Assembly: GCA_023426145.1 (NCBI GenBank)
Contig: JAFABG010000018.1
Coordinates: 1 to 64,000 of the forward strand
DNA length: 64,000 nt
Reading direction: 5' to 3'
DNA from: Bacteroidota bacterium
GTDB lineage: Bacteria > Bacteroidota > Bacteroidia > Bacteroidales > Bacteroidaceae
Shown: positions 34,892 to 43,756 of the stretch, in pieces
How the letters are laid out: each line of letters starts with the position of its first letter
How positions within the stretch are numbered: the stretch's first letter is position 1
The notes under the pieces: generated by a model
Database searches by the model: none
Told to the model about the DNA's origin: nothing
The model's input: only the letters and a program-made list of their open reading frames with translations
Made by a program: the position numbers and the translations under genes

Positions 34892-36124
34892 ATGAAGTAT
34901 AAATTATTGGTTCTTGATGTGGATGGAACACTTCTCAATGGTGCTAAAGAAATTAGTAAGCGTACGTTGGCTACTTTGCTGAAAGTCCAGCAAATGGGCG
35001 TACGTATCGTATTGGCATCAGGCAGACCGACTTATGGTTTACTGCCCTTAGCAAAATCTCTTGAACTAGGTAATTACGGAGGCTATATATTATCTTATAA
35101 TGGATGTCAGCTAATCGAAGCTCAAAATGGAAGCATTTTATTCGAGCGACGTATTAATCCTGAAATGTTGCCTTACTTAGAAAAGAAGGCTAAAAAAAAT
35201 GGTTTTGCTTTATTCACTTATCATGATGATACTCTAATAACGACCTCACCCGATAATGAACATATTTTAGCTGAAGCTAAACTCAACAACCTTCAAATCA
35301 TTGAGGAGGATGAATTTTCTGCGGCTTTAGATTTTGCTCCTTGTAAATGTATGCTTGTCACTGATAATGAGGAAGCGCTAAATGGCTTGGAGGAACACTG
35401 GAAGAGACGTTTGAATGGAGCGCTTGACGTTTTCCGTTCAGAACCTTACTTCCTTGAGGTCGTTCCATGTGGGATCGACAAGGCCAATACATTAGGGGTC
35501 TTATTGGAAGAGTTAAGTGTAGAACGCGAAGAAGTTATTGCCATCGGTGATGGTGTTTGTGACGTAACAATGATTCAATTAGCTGGGATGGGAATAGCCA
35601 TGGGACATTCTCTGGATTCTGTCAAAGCATGTGCGGATTATGTTACAGCTTCTAACGAAGAAGACGGTGTGGCTTTAGCTGTCGAAAAGATGATATTAGC
35701 TGAAGTTCGTTTGGCAGAAGTTCCTTTAGATAGTTTGAATGCCCAGGCGCAGCATGCGTTGATGGGGAATTTAGGAATTCAATATACCTACGCTGATGAG
35801 AACCGTGTTGAAGCTACAATGCCGGTTGACAAACGTACTCGCCAACCATTTGGTATTTTGCATGGAGGAGCTACGTTGGCATTAGGAGAAACCGTTGCAG
35901 GATTGGGATCTATGATTCTTTGTCAGCCAGATGAGATTGTGGTTGGAATGCAGGTTAGTGGAAATCATATTTCGTCGGCTCACGAAGGGGATACCGTACG
36001 TGCCGTGGCCACAATTGTACATAAAGGACGTTCTTCTCATGTGTGGAATGTAGATGTATTTACTTCAACGAATAAACTAGTGTCCTCCATTAGGGTGGTC
36101 AACAGTGTGATGAAAAAAAGATGA
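34892..36124 (+). CDS. HAD (Cof-type) hydrolase fused to a hotdog thioesterase
   Basis: The 410-residue protein has two domains. Residues 1 to about 268 form a Cof-type HAD phosphatase: motif I DVDGT (Asp9, Asp11), Lys197 in GIDKAN, and a motif IV GDGVCD in which the usual Asn of GDGxND is Cys223. Residues about 283-410 form a hotdog thioesterase of the PaaI/MenI type, with HGG at 324-326 and the catalytic-type Glu333 in LGETVAG. Menaquinone synthesis needs a thioesterase to release 1,4-dihydroxy-2-naphthoate from its CoA ester after MenB. As head of this men operon, the hotdog half is a strong candidate for that step. The role of the HAD half is unknown. Its stop overlaps menF by 4 bp. Confidence 0.88.
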   Translation: MKYKLLVLDVDGTLLNGAKEISKRTLATLLKVQQMGVRIVLASGRPTYGLLPLAKSLELGNYGGYILSYNGCQLIEAQNGSILFERRINPEMLPYLEKKAKKNGFALFTYHDDTLITTSPDNEHILAEAKLNNLQIIEEDEFSAALDFAPCKCMLVTDNEEALNGLEEHWKRRLNGALDVFRSEPYFLEVVPCGIDKANTLGVLLEELSVEREEVIAIGDGVCDVTMIQLAGMGIAMGHSLDSVKACADYVTASNEEDGVALAVEKMILAEVRLAEVPLDSLNAQAQHALMGNLGIQYTYADENRVEATMPVDKRTRQPFGILHGGATLALGETVAGLGSMILCQPDEIVVGMQVSGNHISSAHEGDTVRAVATIVHKGRSSHVWNVDVFTSTNKLVSSIRVVNSVMKKR

Positions 36125-37236
36125 TTGAAGAAGAAAGAAATCCTTGGAAGACTATAGATGAACTTATTGAGCTAAAGCAACCTTTTGCTGTTTATCGTCT
36201 TCCTGGTGAAAAATCTATTTGTTTATTGATTGGAGAAGTTGAAAGCCTTCAGTATATTTATGATTTGAAAGATTTAAATAATCAGAAAGGCTTTGTGATA
36301 GCTCCGTTTAATGTTGATCAGTCATGCCCAATTGTATTGCTACAGCCAGAAAAGGAAATATTTTTCTATCTAGACGAGGTATCTGAAAGTGAAGATTTGA
36401 TAAATCGAACGTATTTGGAAGAATCTTTTTCTGGTGATTGTTCAGAAGCATATGCTTCTTGCTTTAGCAAATTTATTCAGGCATTACGTGAAGAAACATT
36501 TGATAAATTGGTGCTTTCTAGGAGTTGGACAGTAAGTAAGAAGTCTGTATTCTCGTCTGTATCTGTTTTGAGGGCAGCTTGTAGACAGTATAAGCATTCT
36601 TATATTTATCTTTGCTATACCCCTCAAACTGGTATGTGGCTCGGTAGTACACCGGAGATCATATTATCTGGCGAAAGTAACTGGTGGAATACGGTAGCAT
36701 TGGCTGGCACACAACCCCTGTTTAATGGAGCATTACCATTGGAATGGGATGATAAAAATCGTCAAGAGCAGGAATACGTTGCGGCTTATGTGCGCCATCA
36801 GCTTTTTTTGCTAGATATTCATCCAGAAGAGAAAGGTCCTTATCCATCATACGCTGGTGCATTGTCGCACTTGAAAACTGATTTTCATTTTTCGCTTGAT
36901 GAGAGTGAAAAATTAGGAGATCTCTTGAAAGTGTTACATCCAACGCCTGCGGTATGTGGCCTGCCAAAGGAAGAAGCCTATCGATTTATCTTGGAAAATG
37001 AACGCTACGAGCGTAGCTATTATTCTGGTTTTATTGGGTGGATAGATCCGAAAGGAAAGACTGATTTATATGTAAACTTGCGTTGTATGCATATTGACGA
37101 TACGAGCTTGACTCTTTATGCTGGAGGAGGACTGTTAGCCTCTTCTGAGTTGAAAGACGAATGGCAGGAAACTGAAAAAAAAATGCAGACTATGAGGCGA
37201 TTGCTTTTGTCTGGCTTACGGAATAATGAATTATAA
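36121..37236 (+). CDS. menF: Isochorismate synthase
   Basis: The 371-residue protein is a chorismate-utilising enzyme, converting chorismate to isochorismate. The C-terminal catalytic domain is clear: FDKLVLSRSW, GMWLGSTPEIILS, ALAGTQP, LHPTPAVCGLPKEEAYRFI, RSYYSGFIGWID and LYVNLRCMHI are MenF/EntC family motifs. The first about 150 residues are poorly conserved. It starts at ATG 36121 inside the preceding stop and is followed by menD after 23 bp. Position in the men operon favours MenF over an EntC-type siderophore enzyme. Confidence 0.93.
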   Translation: MIEEERNPWKTIDELIELKQPFAVYRLPGEKSICLLIGEVESLQYIYDLKDLNNQKGFVIAPFNVDQSCPIVLLQPEKEIFFYLDEVSESEDLINRTYLEESFSGDCSEAYASCFSKFIQALREETFDKLVLSRSWTVSKKSVFSSVSVLRAACRQYKHSYIYLCYTPQTGMWLGSTPEIILSGESNWWNTVALAGTQPLFNGALPLEWDDKNRQEQEYVAAYVRHQLFLLDIHPEEKGPYPSYAGALSHLKTDFHFSLDESEKLGDLLKVLHPTPAVCGLPKEEAYRFILENERYERSYYSGFIGWIDPKGKTDLYVNLRCMHIDDTSLTLYAGGGLLASSELKDEWQETEKKMQTMRRLLLSGLRNNEL

Positions 37237-37259
37237 ATAGCCATTTAACTATTTTTTAT

Positions 37260-38927
37260 ATGTATTCGGATAAGAAAAATATACTTCAATTGGTTGCATT
37301 ACTTCAGGCGCATGGAGTAACCAATATTGTTTTATGTCCTGGTAGTCGTAATGCACCTATTATACATACGTTATCTACTCATCCTAGTTTTACTTGTTAT
37401 GCAATGACTGATGAGCGAAGTGCCGGCTATTTTGCTATTGGTCTTGCTTTAAACGGTGGACGCCCTGCTGCTATTTGTTGTACTTCTGGCACAGCCTTAC
37501 TGAATATACATCCCGCTGTTGCTGAGGCTTATTACCAACAGATTCCTTTGGTGGTAATATCTGCTGATCGCCCTGCTGCATGGATTGGGCAGATGGCTGG
37601 ACAGACTTTACCTCAACCAGCCCTCTTTCAAACATTAGTAAAAAAATCGGTTAATCTTCCTGAAATTCATACCGAGGAAGATGAGTGGTATTGTAATCGC
37701 CTTGTAAATGAAGCCTTGCTCGAAATAAACCATCATGGTAAAGGCCCTGTACATATAAATATACCGATATCAGAACCTTTATTCCAGTTCACCGAAGAAG
37801 CATTGCCTGAAGTACGCATGATTACGCGCTACCAAGGCTTAAACGTTTATGACCGTGATTATAATGATCTGGTTGAAAGATTAAATAGGTATCAGAAACG
37901 TATGGTCATTGTTGGGCAAATGAATCTTATCTACTTGTTCGAAAAGCGGTTCGTCAAGTTATTATATAAGCATTTTGTGTGGCTGACCGAACATCTCGGA
38001 AATCAAACAGTTCCCGGTATTCCGGTGAAAAATTTCGATGCCGCTATTTATGCCATGCCTCAAGAAAAGATTGATCAGATGACCCCCGAATTGTTGATTA
38101 CTTATGGAGGACATGTTGTTTCTAAGCGGTTGAAAGAATACCTCCGTCAACATCCACCTAAAGAACATTGGCATGTGTCTGCTGATGGAGAAATTATCGA
38201 TCTTTATGGATCTTTGACTACAGTCATTGAAATGGATCCCTTTGAGTTCCTCGAGAAAATAGCTCCTCTGCTTGATAATCGTGTACCAGAATATCCTCGT
38301 GTATGGGAGAACTATTGTAAGATCATTCCTGAACCGGAATTCGAGTACTCAGAAATGTCAGCTGTGGGAGCATTGATCAAAGCTTTACCAGAGTCTTGCG
38401 CATTGCATCTGGCGAATAGTTCTGTTATTCGTTATGCTCAATTATATGCTGTATCTCCGTCTGTCGAAATCTGTTGCAACCGAGGTACTAGTGGAATAGA
38501 GGGCTCATTGTCGACTGCTGTAGGGTATGCTGCTGCTTCAGATAAAATGAATTTTGTCGTGATAGGCGATTTAAGCTTTTTTTATGATATGAATGCCTTG
38601 TGGAATATCAATATCCGGCCTAATTTACGGATTCTTCTACTGAATAATGGTGGAGGAGAAATCTTCCATACCTTGCCCGGTTTGGAGATGTCTGGGACTT
38701 CGCATAAATTTATAACAGCTGTTCATAAAACATCTGCAAAAGGATGGGCTGAAGAACGTGGCTTTGCATATCAGAAGGTTGAGAATGAAGAACAATTGAA
38801 TGATGCAATGGCTACCTTCGTGCGGACAGAAGCTTCGGAACAACCTATTTTAATGGAAGTATTCACTAACAAAAATAAAGATGCACGCATCTTGAAAGAG
38901 TATTATCATCAACTAAAACAGAAATAG
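37260..38927 (+). CDS. menD: SEPHCHC synthase (MenD), thiamine diphosphate enzyme
   Basis: The 555-residue enzyme joins 2-oxoglutarate to isochorismate. N-terminal ThDP-enzyme motifs are LCPGSRNAPI, the active-site region DERSAGYFAIGLAL and CTSGTALLNIHPAVAEAYYQQIPLVVISADRP. The C-terminal cofactor site is CNRGTSGIEGSLSTAVGYA and VVIGDLSFFYDMNALWN, containing the GDLSF...N magnesium motif. Length is normal. It is third in the operon, 3 bp before menB. Confidence 0.96.
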   Translation: MYSDKKNILQLVALLQAHGVTNIVLCPGSRNAPIIHTLSTHPSFTCYAMTDERSAGYFAIGLALNGGRPAAICCTSGTALLNIHPAVAEAYYQQIPLVVISADRPAAWIGQMAGQTLPQPALFQTLVKKSVNLPEIHTEEDEWYCNRLVNEALLEINHHGKGPVHINIPISEPLFQFTEEALPEVRMITRYQGLNVYDRDYNDLVERLNRYQKRMVIVGQMNLIYLFEKRFVKLLYKHFVWLTEHLGNQTVPGIPVKNFDAAIYAMPQEKIDQMTPELLITYGGHVVSKRLKEYLRQHPPKEHWHVSADGEIIDLYGSLTTVIEMDPFEFLEKIAPLLDNRVPEYPRVWENYCKIIPEPEFEYSEMSAVGALIKALPESCALHLANSSVIRYAQLYAVSPSVEICCNRGTSGIEGSLSTAVGYAAASDKMNFVVIGDLSFFYDMNALWNINIRPNLRILLLNNGGGEIFHTLPGLEMSGTSHKFITAVHKTSAKGWAEERGFAYQKVENEEQLNDAMATFVRTEASEQPILMEVFTNKNKDARILKEYYHQLKQK

Positions 38928-38930
38928 ATT

Positions 38931-39755
38931 ATGGCTACATTAAGAGAATGGACCACTATAAGAGAATATGAAGATATTCTTTTTGAATATTATAATGGAA
39001 TTGCTCGTATAACAATCAATAGAGAAAGATATAGGAATGCTTTTACTCCAACCACTACGGCTGAAATGAGTGATGCATTGCGAATTTGCCGTGAAGAAGG
39101 CGATATTGATGTCATCGTAATAACCGGAGCTGGCGACAAAGCTTTTTGCTCTGGAGGTGATCAGAATGTAAAAGGTCGTGGCGGTTACATTGGCAAAGAT
39201 GGGATTCCACGGTTAAGCGTATTGGATGTGCAAAAGCAGATCCGAAGCATTCCCAAACCTGTAATTGCAGCAGTTAATGGTTTTGCTATTGGAGGCGGAC
39301 ACGTGTTGCATGTGGTTTGTGATTTGTCTATTGCATCTGAAAATGCCATTTTCGGGCAAACGGGTCCGCGTGTGGGAAGTTTTGATGCAGGATTTGGTGC
39401 TTCTTATCTAGCAAGAGTTGTCGGACAAAAGAAGGCGCGAGAAATTTGGTTCTTATGTCGTAAATATAATGCCCAGGAAGCCTTGGATATGGGATTGGTG
39501 AACAAAGTAGTTCCTTTAGACCAATTGGAGGATGAGTATGTGCAATGGGCCGAAGAAATGATGTTGCTTAGTCCGTTAGCATTGCGAATGATTAAAGCGG
39601 GATTAAATGCAGAGCTGGATGGCCAGTCGGGTATTCAAGAACTAGCAGGTGATGCAACGTTGCTTTATTATCTTACGGATGAGGCTCAAGAAGGTAAGAA
39701 TGCGTTTTTGGAAAAACGTAAGCCAAACTTTAAACAGTACCCTAAATTCCCTTAA
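38931..39755 (+). CDS. menB: 1,4-dihydroxy-2-naphthoyl-CoA synthase
   Basis: The 274-residue crotonase-fold enzyme closes the second ring from O-succinylbenzoyl-CoA. Family features are the oxyanion-hole segments FCSGGDQNVKGRGGYIG and VNGFAIGGGHVLHVVCDL, and the MenB loop QTGPRVGSFDAGFGASYLARVVG. The C-terminal YPKFP end is typical. It lies 3 bp after menD and 4 bp before menC. Confidence 0.96.
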   Translation: MATLREWTTIREYEDILFEYYNGIARITINRERYRNAFTPTTTAEMSDALRICREEGDIDVIVITGAGDKAFCSGGDQNVKGRGGYIGKDGIPRLSVLDVQKQIRSIPKPVIAAVNGFAIGGGHVLHVVCDLSIASENAIFGQTGPRVGSFDAGFGASYLARVVGQKKAREIWFLCRKYNAQEALDMGLVNKVVPLDQLEDEYVQWAEEMMLLSPLALRMIKAGLNAELDGQSGIQELAGDATLLYYLTDEAQEGKNAFLEKRKPNFKQYPKFP

Positions 39756-39759
39756 AAGG

Positions 39760-40785
39760 ATGAATTGTAAAATTGATATCGTTCCGCGGTTGCTTCATTT
39801 TAAGCAACCTGCAGGAACATCACGAGGTACGTATAATACAAGGAAAGTATGGTACCTCTATTATAGCTCTCCTGAATTTCCAGGACGGATTGGAATAGGT
39901 GAATGTGCTCCTTTACCTAATCTGAGTTGTGATGATTACCCTGATTATGAGCAACGATTGATTCAGATTTGTCTTGAAGTTGAAAAAGAGGGTGGAAGAC
40001 TTGATTTAAATAAATTGTCTCATTACCCTTCTATTCTTTTTGGGCTTGAGGTGGCTTCGCGTCATTTTTCAGTAGGGAACTGGGCGTTATGGGATACCCC
40101 TTTTTCACGTGGTGAGTCTGGTATTCCTATTAATGGGCTCATCTGGATGGCTGATTTCAATAAAATGTTATCTCAAATAGAATCAAAGATAGAAGCTGGA
40201 TTTCGTTGCATTAAGCTTAAAATTGGTGCTATTGATTTCGAAGAGGAACTTGCTTTGATTAAGCACATTCGTACTCATTTTTCCGCTAAAGAAATAGAAC
40301 TTCGTGTTGATGCTAACGGTGCTTTCTCTGTTACAGATGCGATGGATAAATTGAAGCGATTGTCTGAGCTTGATTTACACTCTATTGAACAACCTATTCG
40401 TGCAGGTCAGTGGGAAGACATGGCTCATTTGGCTTCCGATTCACCTTTGCCTATTGCTCTAGATGAAGAATTGATCGGGTGCAACACCTTGGAGCAGAAA
40501 CGGGAACTACTGTTAGCTATACAGCCCCAATATGTTATTCTTAAGCCCTCACTCCATGGTGGTATAGTAGGTAGTGAAGAGTGGATTGCTGAGGCGGAAA
40601 AACGGCAAATAGGCTGGTGGATTACTTCTGCTTTAGAGTCCAATATAGGTCTAAATGCAATAGCCCAATGGTGTGCCAACTTCCAGAATCCGTTAGCCCA
40701 AGGTTTAGGTACCGGAATGTTATTTACAGATAATGTAGAAGTGCCGCTTGAAATTAGAAAAGATTGTCTGTGGTTTGATCAATGA
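39760..40785 (+). CDS. menC: o-Succinylbenzoate synthase
   Basis: The 341-residue protein is an enolase-superfamily dehydratase that makes o-succinylbenzoate. The catalytic set is visible: the KxK motif in CIKLKIG, the metal ligands in RVDANGAF, SIEQPI and ALDEELIG, and a second lysine in ILKPSLHGG. The frame is open 37 codons further upstream into menB, but ATG 39760 (MNCKIDIVP), just after the menB stop, gives the normal N-terminus. Its stop overlaps menE by 4 bp. Confidence 0.93.
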   Translation: MNCKIDIVPRLLHFKQPAGTSRGTYNTRKVWYLYYSSPEFPGRIGIGECAPLPNLSCDDYPDYEQRLIQICLEVEKEGGRLDLNKLSHYPSILFGLEVASRHFSVGNWALWDTPFSRGESGIPINGLIWMADFNKMLSQIESKIEAGFRCIKLKIGAIDFEEELALIKHIRTHFSAKEIELRVDANGAFSVTDAMDKLKRLSELDLHSIEQPIRAGQWEDMAHLASDSPLPIALDEELIGCNTLEQKRELLLAIQPQYVILKPSLHGGIVGSEEWIAEAEKRQIGWWITSALESNIGLNAIAQWCANFQNPLAQGLGTGMLFTDNVEVPLEIRKDCLWFDQ

Positions 40786-41888
40786 TGGAGTTAGAACGTA
40801 AAAAACAGTATTTGCTATTGGAAGGAAAGACGTATACTCCAGAGGATGTACGTCACCTTGTTGCAGCAGGAAATATAGAACAAGATACTCCAATGTGGAG
40901 CTTATTCATGTTTCTTCACGATTGGTTTAATGATGCACCAGTTTTGACAGTTCAGACCTCCGGATCTACAGGCACACCCAAGAAACTGATAGTGCGTAAA
41001 GACCAGATGATGCAAAGTGCACGTTTGACCTGTGAGTATCTCAAATTGCATGAAGGCGACTCAGCATTGCTATGTATGAATCTTCGTTATATAGGAGCTA
41101 TGATGATGGTTGTTCGCTCTTTAGTTGCTGGCTTAAATCTAATACTTCGACCGGCTTCTGGTCATCCCTTGTTGGATGTAGAAGTACCTGTTAGATTTGC
41201 AGCAATGGTCCCCCTACAAGTATATAATACACTTCAAATTCAGGAGGAAAAAGAAAAACTTACTAAAATAGACACTTTGATAATTGGGGGTGGAGCAATA
41301 GACAAAGCTTTGGAGCAAGAAATACAAACTAGTCCAGGGTTTATTTACTCCACTTACGGAATGACAGAAACGCTTTCTCATATAGCTCTCCGACGGTTGA
41401 ATGGAGCAAATGCATCCGATCATTATTACCCTTTTACATCGGTTGAACTATCGCTATCAACCGAAAAAACGCTAATTATTCATGCTCCACTTCTATGTGA
41501 TGATGTATTACAGACGAATGATGTAGCCCATATATACCCAGATGGAAGCTTTGTCATATTGGGGCGTAAAGATAATATAATCAATAGTGGCGGAATTAAA
41601 ATTCAAGCAGAAGAAATAGAAAAACAGCTTCAATCTTTTCTCATCTATCCATTTGTAGTCACATTTGTTGAAGACCAACGTTTGGGACAAGCTGTAACCT
41701 TATTAATTGCAGGTGACGTCGATCTAAAAAAGTTGGATACAATTTATCAAACAGTTCTAACCCCTTACGCACATCCTCAATATACGTATTCAGTTACTCA
41801 AATTCCTCAGACTGGAAATGGGAAAATAGATCGGGGAGCGTGTCACATCTTAGCGCAGAAATTACATGGTGCTGGGGCTAATAAATAA
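40782..41888 (+). CDS. menE: o-Succinylbenzoate-CoA ligase
   Basis: The 368-residue protein is a short adenylate-forming ligase. The phosphate-binding loop is LTVQTSGSTGTPKK, the adenylate site IYSTYGMTETLSHIA and the hinge FVILGRKDNIINSGGIKIQAEEIE; the C-terminal lysine lies in QTGNGKIDR. It is shorter than most MenE proteins (about 450-490) because the N-terminal domain is trimmed, as is usual in Bacteroidetes. It ends the operon; its last 27 bp overlap the convergent sigma-factor gene. Confidence 0.93.
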   Translation: MMELERKKQYLLLEGKTYTPEDVRHLVAAGNIEQDTPMWSLFMFLHDWFNDAPVLTVQTSGSTGTPKKLIVRKDQMMQSARLTCEYLKLHEGDSALLCMNLRYIGAMMMVVRSLVAGLNLILRPASGHPLLDVEVPVRFAAMVPLQVYNTLQIQEEKEKLTKIDTLIIGGGAIDKALEQEIQTSPGFIYSTYGMTETLSHIALRRLNGANASDHYYPFTSVELSLSTEKTLIIHAPLLCDDVLQTNDVAHIYPDGSFVILGRKDNIINSGGIKIQAEEIEKQLQSFLIYPFVVTFVEDQRLGQAVTLLIAGDVDLKKLDTIYQTVLTPYAHPQYTYSVTQIPQTGNGKIDRGACHILAQKLHGAGANK

Positions 41889-42431
41889 AAGCAATAATGG
41901 GAGGTAGTCTTTTAATTCATTTCGAAGTAACTCTATTGTTTTTTGTTTGTATCGGTTAATCGATTTTATACTTAGATTCATTTCTTCAGCTATTTCCCCA
42001 TGGGTTTTTCCCTCAAAAAAGCTTTTCATAAAGACTATGCGGTAATTTTCAGGGAGTTTATTAAGGGTTTCGTACAGCATCCTATATAATTCGTCGAGTG
42101 TGTATACACTATCTGGCTCAGTCTCATAAAGTGGAACCTTCTTCTGAATCGTTTCTGCATAGCTCCATTCGTATTCTTGATGTTTTAGGTAGTTTAGGCA
42201 GCTATTTTTCACACACATCTTTATATATCCTACGGCGGTTTCCGGTTCTAGATTGAACATTTCAGTATCAACTTTATCCCATAAAGAGGTAAACACATCC
42301 GAAACTATATCTTCACGTATTTCTTTTTCGTCAACAAATCTTTTAGCATACAGGCAAAAAGGAGCATAATACTCTTCATATAATTGTTTAAAGGCCCATT
42401 CTTTAGTTTGTGTTGTGAAAGGATTTTTCAT
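41862..42431 (-). CDS. ECF-type RNA polymerase sigma factor
   Basis: The 189-residue protein has sigma region 2 (LYEEYYAPFCLYAKRFVDEKEIREDIVSDVFTSLW, about residues 17-53) and region 4 with a helix-turn-helix (KSFFEGKTHGEIAEEMNLSIKSINRYKQKTIELLRNEL). It belongs to the Bacteroidetes ECF group that controls glycan-use loci. The gene reads away from its likely FecR anti-sigma, 221 bp upstream, instead of leading it in one transcript. The last 27 bp overlap the end of menE on the other strand. A -7 box TATATTTG lies on the minus strand at 42464-42471. Confidence 0.92.
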   Translation of the reverse strand: MKNPFTTQTKEWAFKQLYEEYYAPFCLYAKRFVDEKEIREDIVSDVFTSLWDKVDTEMFNLEPETAVGYIKMCVKNSCLNYLKHQEYEWSYAETIQKKVPLYETEPDSVYTLDELYRMLYETLNKLPENYRIVFMKSFFEGKTHGEIAEEMNLSIKSINRYKQKTIELLRNELKDYLPLLLLFISPSTM

Positions 42432-42463
42432 TCTTGGAGATTTTGAGATTTATCAATTTGTCA

Positions 42464-42527
42464 CAAATATATAATAAGATAGTAAGTATTGTTAAGAGTT
42501 CTTTTGATTAATACTTTTTGGTATTAA
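42464..42527. promoter_or_regulatory. Control region between sigma and FecR genes
   Basis: On the minus strand TATATTTG (complement of 42464-42471) is a candidate -7 box for the sigma gene, 33 bp before its ATG. A 20-bp palindrome TTAATAC-TTTTTG-GTATTAA is at 42508-42527, between the divergent genes. It may be an operator or a structure; no partner is known. I see no consensus promoter for fecR, which may use the ECF sigma itself. Confidence 0.45.
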
Positions 42528-42652
42528 CTTGTAGATTTATGGTATGATATCGAATAAATTAAAAAAAGTTTGTTTTTCCTTGTCCTTTTTCACTGACTTC
42601 AATTGTATTATTAATGTAATTGCAATTAAAAGAAAAGATTTTGAAAGATAAC

Positions 42653-43576
42653 ATGGAAGATTTGAATCCAGAAACATTGCTTCGTCGGGCACAAGCATTG
42701 GGGGAAGATATAAAAGAGATGGAAGCAATTAACGTGGCTGACGCTTATCGTCGGGCATCCACTAAATTGAAGAATAATAGAAGAAAAAAAGTATATGATC
42801 AAGTGATGCGATATGCAGCATTTCTCACTATACCTTTGTTGTTTTCCTCTTTGGTATTAGGCTATTTGTATTTGGGCACTACTCATGTAGAGCAGAAATA
42901 TGCAGAAGTTGTTGCGGCAGCAGGTTCTGTGATTCGATATGAATTACCCGACCATTCAATCGTTTGGTTAAATTCTGGTAGTAGTCTACGTTTTCCTACG
43001 GTTTTCAATGAAGGAAGTAGAAATGTAGAATTAAGTGGAGAGGCCTATTTTGAAGTAGAAGCGGATCGAAGCCATCCTTTTTATGTGAATACAACTAGTG
43101 GCTTAAGCGTCTTTGTTTATGGTACAAAGTTTAATGTAAATGCTTACGAAGATGATAACTTTATTGAAACCGTATTAGAAAAGGGGAAAGTGAATATCAT
43201 TGCACCAGATGGAAAAACAACTGTTGAATTAGATCCAGGTGAACGTTTACTCTATAATAAATGTGATCATAACCTGTTGAAGGATAAAGTTGATGTCTAT
43301 GAGAAGGTTGCATGGAAAGATGGAAAGCTGATTTTCCGTGATGCAGAATTGAGTGAGATATTTAAACGTTTAGAGCGACATTTCAATGTTGATATTCAGT
43401 TTAATAATATCTCTGGAAAGCAATACAAATATCGTGCAACTTTCCGAAATGAGACATTGCCTCAGATCTTAGATTATCTTGCTAAATCAGCAGCATTAAA
43501 GTGGAGGACGGAAGAAGCTGTACAAAAGGCAGATAAGACGTTTACGAAGAGAAAAATTATAGTAGATTTATATTAA
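42653..43576 (+). CDS. FecR-type anti-sigma factor
   Basis: The 307-residue protein has a cytoplasmic N-terminus (1-50), a membrane helix (about 54-75, AAFLTIPLLFSSLVLGYLYLG) and a periplasmic FecR domain (VWLNSGSSLRFPTVFNEGSRNVELSGEAYFEVEADRSHPFYVNT) followed by the DUF4974-like end (LSEIFKRLERHFNVDIQFNN). It should hold the divergent ECF sigma until the SusC-type receptor next door, which has an N-terminal signalling domain, reports bound substrate. A TTG at 42620 could extend it by 11 codons; ATG 42653 is preferred. Confidence 0.93.
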   Translation: MEDLNPETLLRRAQALGEDIKEMEAINVADAYRRASTKLKNNRRKKVYDQVMRYAAFLTIPLLFSSLVLGYLYLGTTHVEQKYAEVVAAAGSVIRYELPDHSIVWLNSGSSLRFPTVFNEGSRNVELSGEAYFEVEADRSHPFYVNTTSGLSVFVYGTKFNVNAYEDDNFIETVLEKGKVNIIAPDGKTTVELDPGERLLYNKCDHNLLKDKVDVYEKVAWKDGKLIFRDAELSEIFKRLERHFNVDIQFNNISGKQYKYRATFRNETLPQILDYLAKSAALKWRTEEAVQKADKTFTKRKIIVDLY

Positions 43577-43756
43577 CACAAATTAAATGAGAGTAGCCTA
43601 TGATATAGCACCGAAATGATTTAAAAAAAAGGAAGAAAGCTGCTTCGAACAGCAATCTTCCAAGTTTTCAGATTCACGGTAAAAAAGTCTTGCAAACACT
43701 TACCTGAATCGAACCACAGTCCATTATAGTAATAAACTTTAGTTAACCGCAAATGT
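43577..43756 (+). promoter_or_regulatory. Leader region of the susC-type gene
   Basis: The 180 bp between fecR and susC hold a stem (GGAAGA..GCTG at 43631-43642 with CAGC..TCTTCC at 43650-43661) and a distant repeat GATTCA/TGAATC. The stem lacks a run of T, so it need not terminate; the region may carry a sigma-dependent promoter or a small RNA, which cannot be decided here. Confidence 0.4.

Noticed and set aside
39649..39759. N-terminal extension of MenC inside menB
   Set aside because: The added 37 residues are basic shadow translation of menB; ATG 39760 gives the normal enolase-superfamily start.
43631..43661. Terminator before the susC gene
   Set aside because: The stem has no T-run; kept only as part of the leader description.
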